From positions 1,942,501 to 2,006,500 of the forward strand of contig NZ_CP061204.1 of the NCBI RefSeq assembly GCF_014621775.1: a DNA stretch of 64,000 nt. The letters run 5' to 3'. Made by a program: the position numbers and the translations under genes. The notes beneath the pieces are model-generated. The model did not search any database and was not told the DNA's origin. It was given only the letters and a program-made list of their open reading frames with translations. The stretch is from Stenotrophomonas sp. 169 (GTDB taxonomy: Bacteria; Pseudomonadota; Gammaproteobacteria; Xanthomonadales; Xanthomonadaceae). The stretch's first letter is position 1; each line of letters opens with the position of its first letter. Shown one piece after another: positions 49,515-58,060 of the stretch.

Positions 49515-50189
49515 GTGAAACTCCGAATCGTGATTGCCGATGATCATCCCGTGCTGCTGGCGGGCATCGCCCACCTGTTGCAGGGCCAGCCCGGGCTGGA
49601 CCTGGTGGGCATGGTCAAGGATTCCACGGCGCTGGTCGATCTGGTCAGCAGCAGCAGCGTGGACGTTGTGGTGTCAGATTTTTCGATGCCGCATGGTCGC
49701 TACGGTGACGGCATTGCCATGCTGCGTTTTCTGCAGCGACGTTTCCCGAAGACCCGGCTGGTCGTCCTGACCGGCATGGAAAGTCCCCTGGTGCTGAGGA
49801 ACATTCTGGCGGCGGGCGTCCGCTGCATCGTCAGCAAGAGCGATCCGCTGGACCACCTGTTGCCGGCCGTGCGCATGGCAGCGGCGAACGGCGCGTATCA
49901 ATCGCCCGAGGTAGAGTCCCGGTTGGCCGTCGAACCTGACATGGCCGATCACGGCGCGGTGTTGTCCAAGCGCGAGAACGAAGTGCTGCGCATGTATGCC
50001 GAAGGGCTCTCGGTGATCGAGATCGCCGAGCGCATCGGTCGCAGCCGCAAGACCGTCAGTACGCAGAAGGTTGCCGCCATGCGCAAGCTCAACCTCGCCA
50101 CCGACGCAGAAGTCTTCCACTACGCCATCGCACATGGGCTGGTCAACGCGTCGCAACAAGCGCGGGCCAAAGCAGTCGAGTCGGAGTAG
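49515..50189 (+). CDS. RcsB-like response regulator B
   Basis: 224 aa from GTG 49515 (the longer open frame upstream crosses the promoter palindrome). Receiver with IADDHP, Asp55 in VVSDFSMPHG and Lys in IVSKSDP, then a LuxR-type helix-turn-helix (LSKRENEVLRMYAEGLSVIE, SRKTVSTQKVAAM). It is a clear paralogue of regulator A, divergently placed. Both can in principle take phosphate from the neighbouring HPt domain; heterodimers are possible as with RcsB. Confidence 0.9.
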   Translation: MKLRIVIADDHPVLLAGIAHLLQGQPGLDLVGMVKDSTALVDLVSSSSVDVVVSDFSMPHGRYGDGIAMLRFLQRRFPKTRLVVLTGMESPLVLRNILAAGVRCIVSKSDPLDHLLPAVRMAAANGAYQSPEVESRLAVEPDMADHGAVLSKRENEVLRMYAEGLSVIEIAERIGRSRKTVSTQKVAAMRKLNLATDAEVFHYAIAHGLVNASQQARAKAVESE

Positions 50190-50278
50190 GCCCTGCATGG
50201 GATTCAGCTGGGTCCGATGCGTCCACGCTGCGGCGATGGGTATCGTGATGGGCTCCGCTTTGATCTTCCGGTGTCAAT

Positions 50279-50479
50279 GTGTTTCCCCTGCCTCCTGTCA
50301 GCGTTGTGCTGTTGTTGGAACAGTTCGCTGATCTGGCGATGGTGGAGCAGTCCACGTTCCTCGACACGCTGAACATCTATCTCTACACCTCGCCGCAGCA
50401 GCGCAGGCGTATGCGCGAAGCCTGGCGCGAAACGGCGGAGGTGCTGCCGGTCACGGAGGACCCCGACGCCGTCCGTTGA
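50279..50479 (+). CDS. Small hypothetical protein (66 aa)
   Basis: 66 aa from a GTG start. The first half is hydrophobic-acidic (VVLLLEQFADLAMVEQSTFL), the second basic (SPQQRRRMREAWRETAEVLP). I recognise no family. A hairpin follows it. It could be a regulator-cluster accessory or a spurious frame. Confidence 0.4.
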   Translation: MFPLPPVSVVLLLEQFADLAMVEQSTFLDTLNIYLYTSPQQRRRMREAWRETAEVLPVTEDPDAVR

Positions 50480-50497
50480 GCCTGCACCGTAGACGAT

Positions 50498-50520
50498 GAC
50501 GGCGCCCCTGGGGCGCCGTC
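50498..50520. terminator. GC-rich hairpin
   Basis: GACGGCGCC and GGCGCCGTC form a 9-bp stem with a 5-base loop between the small gene and the converging DUF2968-like gene. There is no T tract, so Rho-independent function is doubtful. Confidence 0.4.
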
Positions 50521-50561
50521 GGCATGCATCATGTCGGTGGAACGGAAACCCGCGCCGGGTC

Positions 50562-51272
50562 TCAGTCGCCGACCACCGGTGCCGCCGGCGTCGTCGTCGG
50601 CGCGGGCAGCGTGGTCTCCGGGTTGCCCTGCTGCAACTGCAGTTGCTGGATCCGCTGCTGCAGGGTATCGAGCTGGCTGTTGCTGCTCTGCAGGTCGGTG
50701 CTCAGACTGACGGCCTGCTGCTGTGCCTGCTGCAGCGCGGTGCTGACCTGCAGCGACTGTGCGCGTTCCTGCTCGACCTGCGCCTGCAGGGTGCGCAGGC
50801 GTTCCTCGTTGAAGCTGACCAGGCGCTCGGTGTAGCGCTTGCCGGCATCCAGGCGGATGGTGTCGAGGCTCACCTGTGCCAGCTGCTCGGTCTGCTGCAC
50901 GAACGTGCGGTACGCATGCTCGGCGTTCTCCACTGAATCGGTCTTGATGACGCGCCAGAAGTTCTTTTCCTGGAACAGCGCGACGTAGTAATTCAGCGTG
51001 CTCGGATTGAACAGCAGGCTGGCGCCGTACGCGCCGTTGTAGGTCGTGCGCAGTTCCGTCAGCTGTTGGGAATCCATCAACTGGCGGAGCTCGTCCACCG
51101 ACGTGCGGGCGACGGGCGCGGTCGGTGCGAGATCCGGTCGCGGCGTGCGTTCGGTGCGTGCGGCGAACGCCGACGGTGCGGAAAGGATCATCAACAGCGC
51201 CATCGACGCGACGGTGATCCGTCGGTTGGTCGCTGCATCCCCAGAGTCATGTCGCATGTGTAGACCACCCAC
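50562..51272 (-). CDS. Exported DUF2968-like protein
   Basis: 236 aa (or 231 from ATG 51257). Signal peptide ending PSAFAAR, then a globular part with SVDELRQLMDSQQLTELRTT, NGAYGASLLFN and FQEKNFWRVIKTD, and a long coiled coil rich in Gln (about 150-220). The pattern is that of DUF2968 proteins of unknown function, an assignment from memory. It follows tadG by 80 bp on the same strand and may belong to the Tad transcript. Confidence 0.7.
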   Translation of the reverse strand: MGGLHMRHDSGDAATNRRITVASMALLMILSAPSAFAARTERTPRPDLAPTAPVARTSVDELRQLMDSQQLTELRTTYNGAYGASLLFNPSTLNYYVALFQEKNFWRVIKTDSVENAEHAYRTFVQQTEQLAQVSLDTIRLDAGKRYTERLVSFNEERLRTLQAQVEQERAQSLQVSTALQQAQQQAVSLSTDLQSSNSQLDTLQQRIQQLQLQQGNPETTLPAPTTTPAAPVVGD

Positions 51273-51352
51273 GAGTGGATTGTTGTTGAAGTGGAGTTCC
51301 CCGCGCGCAGTCTAGCATGCGTGAAACTGTCGCCGATGCCGCGTGCATGGCG

Positions 51353-53494
51353 TCAATAAACCAGTTGTGCGCCGCTGCAGCTGATCGACTGCACGTGCAC
51401 GTCGGTACGTCCGAGTTCCAGGCCAAGCACGTTCGCCAGCGTGATCGAGAGCAGCCTGCCGACCTCGTTCAACAGCCCTTTCAACGGCTCCAGTGCCACT
51501 TTCAATACGGCACAGAGCACCCCGGAGCAGTTCAACGTGGCACCCGGCGTGGCCACGACGCTGCCGGCGTTCGGGTCGCCGATGCCGCCGGGCCGGGTCT
51601 GCAGGAACGAGGCCAGATTGCGCTTGACGCAGCCGTTGTAGTCGACGAGCTGGGTCAGCAGGCCGCTGCAGCTTTTTGCGGTCAGGTCACCCAGCAGCAG
51701 CGACAGCAGTCCGCCAAGCAGTCCGCCATTGCGCCCCTGGGTGACATCGGCGAAGACATTCAAGGCCGATGGCTGGTCTTTCAGTGACCAGTCACCAATT
51801 GGATTCAAGTTGGCGACGCGGACATCACCGCGCAGCACCTTGACGGCCTGATCGACATCGTAACGGCCGCTGGCCTGCCGCGTCGCATCCAGGAACTGAC
51901 CGGCGAACTGCAGCGCAGTATCGTCGGTCCTGGCGCCGGCGATGCCGGGATTGATCATGTTGGCGAGCAGCTTCATGAGCTCATTGGTGAGGGTCATCAA
52001 CGAGGTGCCGATCGGCAACGCGTTGGGGTCGGTGGAGCGGGTTTCGTTCTCGGGCACGGTCACGCGCTGGGTTCCCGACAGCGCGGCCAACTGCAGCTTG
52101 TCGTTGATCAGCGGTGCGCCCAACAGGGTGAGCAGCTGTTCCTTGCCCAGGCTGGCGTCACAGACATCGCGCCGGGTGAAACGATCCGCATCGGCCACCT
52201 TGCCGATGCACGTGCGCAGCACCGACGAGGTGACATCGAAGGTGGCGGTGCGCGGACGGGCACCACACTGCAGCGATTTCAGGTCGGCATACGCGTTGGA
52301 CACGTCGACATGCAGCGGCACCTTCAGCCGGGTGCCCAGCAACGACAGCAGGCCGCCCGCCAGCGGCAGGTTGTTGGTGTCGATATCGACGAAGACACGG
52401 ACCTGGGCGTTGTAGGCGCGCGCGCCGTTGTGGGTGATGCCGACCCCTCCTTGATGCGCGCCGCCGATGCCGATCGACGGCGGTTCGATCACGGCGGCCT
52501 GCGCCTGGACGAGGCCCAGCAGGGTCAGGTTGTTGACCGCGACGCCGCGTCCGCCGTTGGCGATGCTGATGCTGGTGGTTATCAGGTCCAGGGCGTTCAG
52601 TTGCGTCTCCAATGCGCTGGCTGCCGTGCCCTCCGGTGCCACTACCTGCGCGAACAGGCCGCCCCCTGCGGTATCGCTGCCCAGCTTGATGGCCAGCTGG
52701 TCGAGGTCGAGTCGGGTGGCCAGCGCGCTGCGCAGTGCGCTCAGATCGACAGCCGCCACGCCGGACTGCGCCAGCACGGTTGCCGTTGCATCCAGCAGTC
52801 GGCCCAGTGACACGCGGTGTGCGGCAAGCAGGGCGTTGAAGTCACCGACGCTGATGTTCGCATCCACGGGGATGCCGAGCGCCTGCAGCAGGCCCCCCGG
52901 CGTGATGCGTGCCTGCGCCAGTCCGTCGTAGCCGAGCAGGGTGGTCTGGTCCAGGTCGACGCCGACCAGCTTCAGGGTGTTGCCGAGAGGCGTTCTGCCA
53001 TTCACCCGCAGCAGTTGGGCACCCACGCTGAAGGCGGCGCTGGGTGCGCTCCGTTTGGCGACGGCCTGTGCGCTGACGGTCGGCATCGCGCTGTTGTGGC
53101 CGAAGAAGGGCACCACGCTGCGTCGTGCCGTGACCTTGACCGCGTTCATCGCGTGCTGCGTGCTGGCACCGGACAGGAAGTGGTCGGCCGCCGGATGGCT
53201 AGGTTTCCAGCTGCCACACTGGATATCGACCTGGCCGCCGAACCGGTTTTCCACCAGCGCGTTGCGCCGTGCCGCCGTATTGTCGCCCAGGCCGGCACTG
53301 CACAGATCCAGCCGCTGGGCGCCGGCGATGGCCGACAGGTCAGCCGTCTTCTGCGCGTCACGCTTTGCCCAGTACAGATAGCCGACCTCCACCAGGCCCA
53401 GCATGGTCACCAGGCCGACCATCAGCAGCAGCATGGTGACCGACATGGCACCGCGTTGCCGTGCGCGGCAGGGTATCGCGCAGCGGCGGGCCAT
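51353..53494 (-). CDS. tadG: TadG-like Flp pilus-associated protein
   Basis: 713 aa. The N-terminus has RQRGAMSVTMLLLMVGLVTM, the TadE/TadG-type prepilin-like membrane segment, then DAQKTADLSAIAGAQ as in Tad_N proteins. The rest is a large exported domain with several Cys and repeated LL-rich helices. TadG is thought to anchor or sense the pilus. It starts two bases after the DUF3613 gene ends and is the last clear tad gene. Confidence 0.8.
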   Translation of the reverse strand: MARRCAIPCRARQRGAMSVTMLLLMVGLVTMLGLVEVGYLYWAKRDAQKTADLSAIAGAQRLDLCSAGLGDNTAARRNALVENRFGGQVDIQCGSWKPSHPAADHFLSGASTQHAMNAVKVTARRSVVPFFGHNSAMPTVSAQAVAKRSAPSAAFSVGAQLLRVNGRTPLGNTLKLVGVDLDQTTLLGYDGLAQARITPGGLLQALGIPVDANISVGDFNALLAAHRVSLGRLLDATATVLAQSGVAAVDLSALRSALATRLDLDQLAIKLGSDTAGGGLFAQVVAPEGTAASALETQLNALDLITTSISIANGGRGVAVNNLTLLGLVQAQAAVIEPPSIGIGGAHQGGVGITHNGARAYNAQVRVFVDIDTNNLPLAGGLLSLLGTRLKVPLHVDVSNAYADLKSLQCGARPRTATFDVTSSVLRTCIGKVADADRFTRRDVCDASLGKEQLLTLLGAPLINDKLQLAALSGTQRVTVPENETRSTDPNALPIGTSLMTLTNELMKLLANMINPGIAGARTDDTALQFAGQFLDATRQASGRYDVDQAVKVLRGDVRVANLNPIGDWSLKDQPSALNVFADVTQGRNGGLLGGLLSLLLGDLTAKSCSGLLTQLVDYNGCVKRNLASFLQTRPGGIGDPNAGSVVATPGATLNCSGVLCAVLKVALEPLKGLLNEVGRLLSITLANVLGLELGRTDVHVQSISCSGAQLVY

Positions 53495-53496
53495 GG

Positions 53497-53916
53497 TCAG
53501 TTGCTCCCTGCTTTGGTTGAGGTCCCGACGGTGTTTTCAAAGTACTCGGGCAGTTCGTGCTCGAAGCTCTTCAGGTAGCGCGCGTAGCTGGCGCGCGCCT
53601 GGTCGCCCAGTACGGGCAGGCCGGGTCCGGCCTGCGTGCCCGATGCCTGCAGGCGGATCAGGTCGCGGGTGGCCTGGCCCGGTTCGCCGGACAGCGTGGC
53701 GACGGACGCGGCGCGGTAGGCAGGGGGCGGGACGGGGCCTGGTGTAGACGCTCGTGCAGCGTCGGCGGCAGGCGGTGCAGGCGCCTGCGCCTCGGTGCGC
53801 GACGGCACCACCGGGTCACCGAGCATGCGCCCGGTGACCGGTGCCTGCTGCGCGGCGGCGGCCGCTGACAGCAGGGCGAGTGCAAGGCTGCAGCCGAGCA
53901 GGGTAGGTGAGGTCAT
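53497..53916 (-). CDS. DUF3613-like exported protein of the Tad locus
   Basis: 139 aa. Signal peptide (LLGCSLALALLSAAAAAQQ), a Pro/Ala-rich linker and the C-terminal motif ATRDLIRLQASG...LGDQARASYARYLKSFEHE, which I associate with DUF3613, found in Tad clusters of Lysobacterales and Burkholderiales. Function unknown. It overlaps tadD by ATGA. Confidence 0.7.
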   Translation of the reverse strand: MTSPTLLGCSLALALLSAAAAAQQAPVTGRMLGDPVVPSRTEAQAPAPPAADAARASTPGPVPPPAYRAASVATLSGEPGQATRDLIRLQASGTQAGPGLPVLGDQARASYARYLKSFEHELPEYFENTVGTSTKAGSN

Positions 53917-54800
53917 GGGGTGCTCTCCGTGGCAGTGGCGATGTGGCCAAAGCGCTCCAGCATGGTGGCGGGAAGCGCGCTGTCGGGACGTACGGGGGTG
54001 GCGCGGACAGGGACGGTCCGGCGGTCTGCAGTGCCAGGCTGCAGCGCGCCGCGGCGCCGGTCATCTGCGGACGCGATGCCGGGTGATGAAGTGGCGGACG
54101 CCGCCTGCGTGCTGCTGGCCCGCTGGCGCAGTGCGACGGCCTGTCGCTGCACCTCGCTGCGCGTGAGAGCGGAGGCGTTGCCTCGTTGCAGCAGGCGCTC
54201 GGCCGTGTCCGGGTCGTTGCGCAGCAGCGCCCACACCGCCAGGTTCGCGACGGCACGCGGATCGCCCGGTACGAGCTCCAGTGCCTGCGCGAGCGGAGCC
54301 TGCGCCTGTTCGAGTTTGCCTGCACGCAGGCGTGCGTAGCCGAGGTCACCCAGCACGGCGGTATCCAGCGGCACCAGGTGAGCCGCGCGTGCAAGGGCAG
54401 CTTCCGCCTTGTCATCCTGGTCGCGCTGCGCCGCGATCAGGCCGATGCCGTGCCAGGCCGCCGCCGCTTGGTCACCGCGCGTCAGGCTGACGTACAGGGC
54501 ATCGGCCGCGTCCAGTTGGCCGGTCTGGCGCAGGGCGTCGGCCTGCAGCAGTCGCACGGCGGGTGTATCGCCATGGCGCTGCCTGAACGCATCGATGTGG
54601 GCCAGCGACGCGTAGTAGGCGCCTTGCTTCTGCATGCGCTGGATCAGGTCAAGGTAGGTTCCGCGCGTGTTGACCGCGTCCGCGCCGGGCTCGACCAGGC
54701 TGGGGGCGACCTGGCGATAGCCGCCGACGGTCTGCGAACACGCGGTGGCCAGCAGGCAGCAGCTCAAGGTCAGTATCAGGGGTCGCCCCATCGTCGTCAT
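53913..54800 (-). CDS. tadD: TadD-like TPR lipoprotein
   Basis: 295 aa. Lipobox LLATAC with Cys21, then about four or five TPR helices (LLQADALRQTGQLDAADALY, AAWHGIGLIAAQRDQDDKAE, DTAVLGDLGYARLRAGKLEQ). TadD works like a pilotin/assembly factor for the Tad secretin. The C-terminal 70 residues are Ala/Thr/Ser-rich and probably disordered. Overlaps tadC by ATGA. Confidence 0.85.
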   Translation of the reverse strand: MTTMGRPLILTLSCCLLATACSQTVGGYRQVAPSLVEPGADAVNTRGTYLDLIQRMQKQGAYYASLAHIDAFRQRHGDTPAVRLLQADALRQTGQLDAADALYVSLTRGDQAAAAWHGIGLIAAQRDQDDKAEAALARAAHLVPLDTAVLGDLGYARLRAGKLEQAQAPLAQALELVPGDPRAVANLAVWALLRNDPDTAERLLQRGNASALTRSEVQRQAVALRQRASSTQAASATSSPGIASADDRRRGALQPGTADRRTVPVRATPVRPDSALPATMLERFGHIATATESTP

Positions 54801-55723
54801 ATCCGGGTGAGGGTAGAAGCCAGCGCGAGCAGCGCAGGGCCTGAAAGCACCAGCATCAACGCCGGCAGCAGGGTCAGCATCATCACCACGGTCATCTTCA
54901 CCGACAGCTTTCCCACCTTTTCCTTCAGGGTGTGCCGCCGTTGTTCGCGCAGCCGCAGGCTGAACTGCTTGAGCGGCTCCTGCACCGCACCGCCGTGGGC
55001 ATGCACCTGCAGGATCAGCTGCACCAGGCTGCGCAGGTCGTCATCGTCGTACGCCTCGCCCAGCCGGCGTAGTGACTGCGATCGACTGCGGCCATGCGCA
55101 TAGGCGATGTTGGCGTCGTGGATCTCACGACCCAGCACGGGCAGCGCGGGACGCAGCTTTTCGCCCAGTGTCTGCAGGCTCTGGTCCATGCTGTAACCCA
55201 CGCCTTGCAGCAGCCGCAGCAGGTCGATCAGCATCGGCAGTTCGTCGTTGACGCGCTTGCGCCGACGACCGGCCCAGATGCCGAGCACGATCTTCGGCAG
55301 CAGCAGGCCGGCGGCCAGCGCGGCGATCACGGTGAACACCCGTCCGGCGCCCTCGGCGTCCACCAGGGCCAGTGCCGGCAGGACGATCGCCACGGCGAGC
55401 AGCAGGCGCAGGGCGACATAGATGGCCGTGCCCCGGCGCGTGTTCCAGCCGCCAAGGTCGAGCAGCATGCGATCCTCGCTGGCCAGCAACGCACGTTCGA
55501 TGCGCCCCCCGCTGAAGCGCTGGCCGATGGCTTCCAGCCAGCCCAATGCGCTGCGCGGTGCTGCCGGGGTCGGCACGGTCGACGCGCGGGGCTGCAGTGC
55601 GGACTGCAGCGTCGCATCACTGCGTTGCTGTCGAACCGCCTGGACCCAGTACAGCGCACCGAACAGCGCCACGCTGGCGGCGAACAGCAGCAGCGACAGG
55701 GTCCACCAACCGGTCGGGCTCAT
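54797..55723 (-). CDS. tadC: Tad inner-membrane platform protein TadC
   Basis: 308 aa, T2SS F-domain family. N-terminal helix, a second helix pair near 110-150, the cytosolic F domain (LPMLIDLLRLLQGVGYSMDQ, QLILQVHAHGGAVQEPLKQF) and C-terminal helices. It pairs with TadB to form the membrane base driven by the TadA/CpaF ATPase. Confidence 0.9.
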   Translation of the reverse strand: MSPTGWWTLSLLLFAASVALFGALYWVQAVRQQRSDATLQSALQPRASTVPTPAAPRSALGWLEAIGQRFSGGRIERALLASEDRMLLDLGGWNTRRGTAIYVALRLLLAVAIVLPALALVDAEGAGRVFTVIAALAAGLLLPKIVLGIWAGRRRKRVNDELPMLIDLLRLLQGVGYSMDQSLQTLGEKLRPALPVLGREIHDANIAYAHGRSRSQSLRRLGEAYDDDDLRSLVQLILQVHAHGGAVQEPLKQFSLRLREQRRHTLKEKVGKLSVKMTVVMMLTLLPALMLVLSGPALLALASTLTRI

Positions 55724-55754
55724 GGGTCTGCTCCCGGTGCGGCGTGCGGGTGCT

Positions 55755-56726
55755 TCATAGCGATTTCGCCAGCCGGTACAACAGGAAGCCGCCCACCAGT
55801 TCCAACCCCAGCGCTGCCAGCAGCAGGGTGTGTCCCTGTGGCTGGCGCAGCATCGGCTCGAAGAAGCCGGGGCTCATCAGGGCCATCAGCAGGGCGCTGA
55901 TGGGAGGCAGCAGGCCGAGTACCCACGCCGACATCCGGGTTTCCGAGGTGGTGGCCTTCAATTCCTGCTGCGCCTGGTCCAGGTCGCGCATGAAGTCGCT
56001 GAGCCGCTGCAGCACCTGATCGGAGCGGCCGCCGATGCGGACGCAGACACCCATCACCACCGCGAGCACCTCCAGTGCCTCCACCCGCCATGGCGCCGAC
56101 GCCTGCGACAACGCCCGGTCGAGATCCATGCCGGTACGCGCATTGCGCAACGTGACATCCAGCAGGTCGCGCAAGGGCGCGACGGTCTGGATCGCTGCGG
56201 TCTGGAAGGACATCTGCAGACTGTTGCCCAACCCGGTCAGGCGGACCAGGTTGTCGAGGAAGTCAGGCAGTTGGCGGACCAGCTTCTGCTGCAGCTTGCC
56301 GATGCGTCGCTGCAGGACGAGCCCACAGACGAGTGCGTACAGGCCGAACGTGACCGGAAATGCCCAGCCTGTGCCCAGGCGCACCACTGCAAACGAAGAA
56401 AATGCGATTCCTGCCAGCAGGGCCAGCACGGGCGCACGCCAGCCCGGACGCATGCCGGCGCGCAGCAGGGTGGCATCCCACGGCAGCGCGCTGGCGTTGC
56501 CTGCGGTGGCCCCCGATGTAGCGGGCACGGGCGCGATCGCGGCGGCACCGGATACAGCGGAGTCGAGCTGGGTGGCCGACGCGGGCGTTGCGCTGCGCTG
56601 CAGACGCTGCTCTGTGTGTCCCATCGACGCCTGTGCGCGTGCCCGGCGCTGTGCACTGCCGAGCAGCAGCAGGGCGCAGGCACCCAGCACGGCGGCGATG
56701 CACAGCAACAGCAGCACCGTGGCCAT
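55755..56726 (-). CDS. tadB: Tad inner-membrane platform protein TadB
   Basis: 323 aa, T2SS F-domain family. LPDFLDNLVRLTGLGNSLQM, DLDRALSQA and VCVRIGGRSDQVLQRLSDFMRD are typical of TadB, between helices near 5-20 and 90-130 and a C-terminal helix pair. It follows the ATPase gene by two bases. Confidence 0.92.
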   Translation of the reverse strand: MATVLLLLCIAAVLGACALLLLGSAQRRARAQASMGHTEQRLQRSATPASATQLDSAVSGAAAIAPVPATSGATAGNASALPWDATLLRAGMRPGWRAPVLALLAGIAFSSFAVVRLGTGWAFPVTFGLYALVCGLVLQRRIGKLQQKLVRQLPDFLDNLVRLTGLGNSLQMSFQTAAIQTVAPLRDLLDVTLRNARTGMDLDRALSQASAPWRVEALEVLAVVMGVCVRIGGRSDQVLQRLSDFMRDLDQAQQELKATTSETRMSAWVLGLLPPISALLMALMSPGFFEPMLRQPQGHTLLLAALGLELVGGFLLYRLAKSL

Positions 56727-56728
56727 GC

Positions 56729-58060
56729 TTACCAGGCCCCCGCGTTGAAGGATTCGCGCAGTGCCTGGCGGAACGGCTCCAGTTTGTGCGAATGCGGGTG
56801 GAAGCCCAGCCCGATCCAGCGGTCACGCTCGCGACCCTCCGCGTCCAGCTCGACTTCGTGACGGAACATCTCCTGGGTCGAGATCATGTTGTCGCTGACG
56901 CCGGTGATTTCCGTGATCGACACCAGCACGCGACGGCCGCTGCCCAGCCGGGAGATCTGCACGATGAAATCGATCGCGCTGGCGATCTGCCTGCGCAGGC
57001 TGTCCTCGCTGCCCTGGAAACCGGCGAACCCGGCCAGCATCTCGATGCGGTAGAGGCAGTCGCGCGGGGAATTCGCATGGATGGTGGCCATTGACCCGTC
57101 ATGGCCGGTGTTCATCGCCTGCAACATTTCCAGGACTTCCGCCCCGCGGACCTCGCCGACCACGATACGGTCCGGACGCATGCGCAGGCTGTTGCGCACC
57201 AGGTCGCGGATGCTCACCGCGCCGTGTCCATCGGTGCCGCCGATGCGGCTTTCCAGGCGCACCACGTGGGGATGGTTGAGTGACAGCTCGGCGGTGTCCT
57301 CCACCGTCAGCACGCGCTCGTTCTCCGGGATGTAGTTGGCCAGCGCGTTCAACAGGGATGTCTTGCCGGAGCTGGTGCCGCCCGACACCAGGATGTTGCA
57401 GCGACCGAGCACCATCGCCTGCAGCAACGTCTGCATCGGCTTGTCGAAGGTGCCCATCGCCAGCAGTTCGTCCGGGGTGAACGGGTCCTTGCGGAACTTG
57501 CGGATGGAGACCATCGGCCCGTCTACGGCCAGCGGCGAGATGATGGCGTTCAGGCGTCCGCCATTGGGCAGCCGGGCATCGACCATCGGGTTGGAGTCAT
57601 CCAGCCTCCGCCCCAGCGGCGCGATGATCCGGCGCAGGATGCGCAGCAGGTGGGTGTCGTCGGTGAAACGCTGTGGGGCGCGCTGCAGCCGTCCGCCCTG
57701 CGAGACGTGCACGTCCTTGTAGCCATTGATCAGGATGTCTTCGATGTCCGGGTCACGCAGCAGGTCATCGAGTGGACCAAATCCGGTGAGCTCCTTGACC
57801 AGCCCCTCGGCAACGATCTGCATTTCCTGTTCGTTGATCGGGATGCGCCATTCCTGCACGAACCCGGCCGTCTCACCCTCCACCCAGCGCCGCACGGTGT
57901 CCGGTGCCCACGCATCGATGTCGATGCGCTCGTCTTCCACCCGGTTGAGCAGGTGTTCGTGCGCGGCGGACAGCACCTTCTGGTACTGCTCTGTCTGCGC
58001 GAACGGCAGCGGCGCGGGATCAGGCGGCACCTCGCGGAAGGGTGCGTTCGGGAACGGCAT
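56729..58060 (-). CDS. cpaF: Tad pilus assembly ATPase CpaF/TadA
   Basis: 443 aa from ATG 58060, which overlaps the cpaE stop (TGATG) and has GGAAG eight bases upstream; ATG 58075 lacks a ribosome-binding site. VirB11-like secretion ATPase with GFGPLDDLLRDPDIEDILIN, Walker A GGTSSGKTS, the Asp and His boxes, and Walker B region RPDRIVVGEVRGAE. It powers extension and probably retraction of the Flp pilus. Confidence 0.95.
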   Translation of the reverse strand: MPFPNAPFREVPPDPAPLPFAQTEQYQKVLSAAHEHLLNRVEDERIDIDAWAPDTVRRWVEGETAGFVQEWRIPINEQEMQIVAEGLVKELTGFGPLDDLLRDPDIEDILINGYKDVHVSQGGRLQRAPQRFTDDTHLLRILRRIIAPLGRRLDDSNPMVDARLPNGGRLNAIISPLAVDGPMVSIRKFRKDPFTPDELLAMGTFDKPMQTLLQAMVLGRCNILVSGGTSSGKTSLLNALANYIPENERVLTVEDTAELSLNHPHVVRLESRIGGTDGHGAVSIRDLVRNSLRMRPDRIVVGEVRGAEVLEMLQAMNTGHDGSMATIHANSPRDCLYRIEMLAGFAGFQGSEDSLRRQIASAIDFIVQISRLGSGRRVLVSITEITGVSDNMISTQEMFRHEVELDAEGRERDRWIGLGFHPHSHKLEPFRQALRESFNAGAW

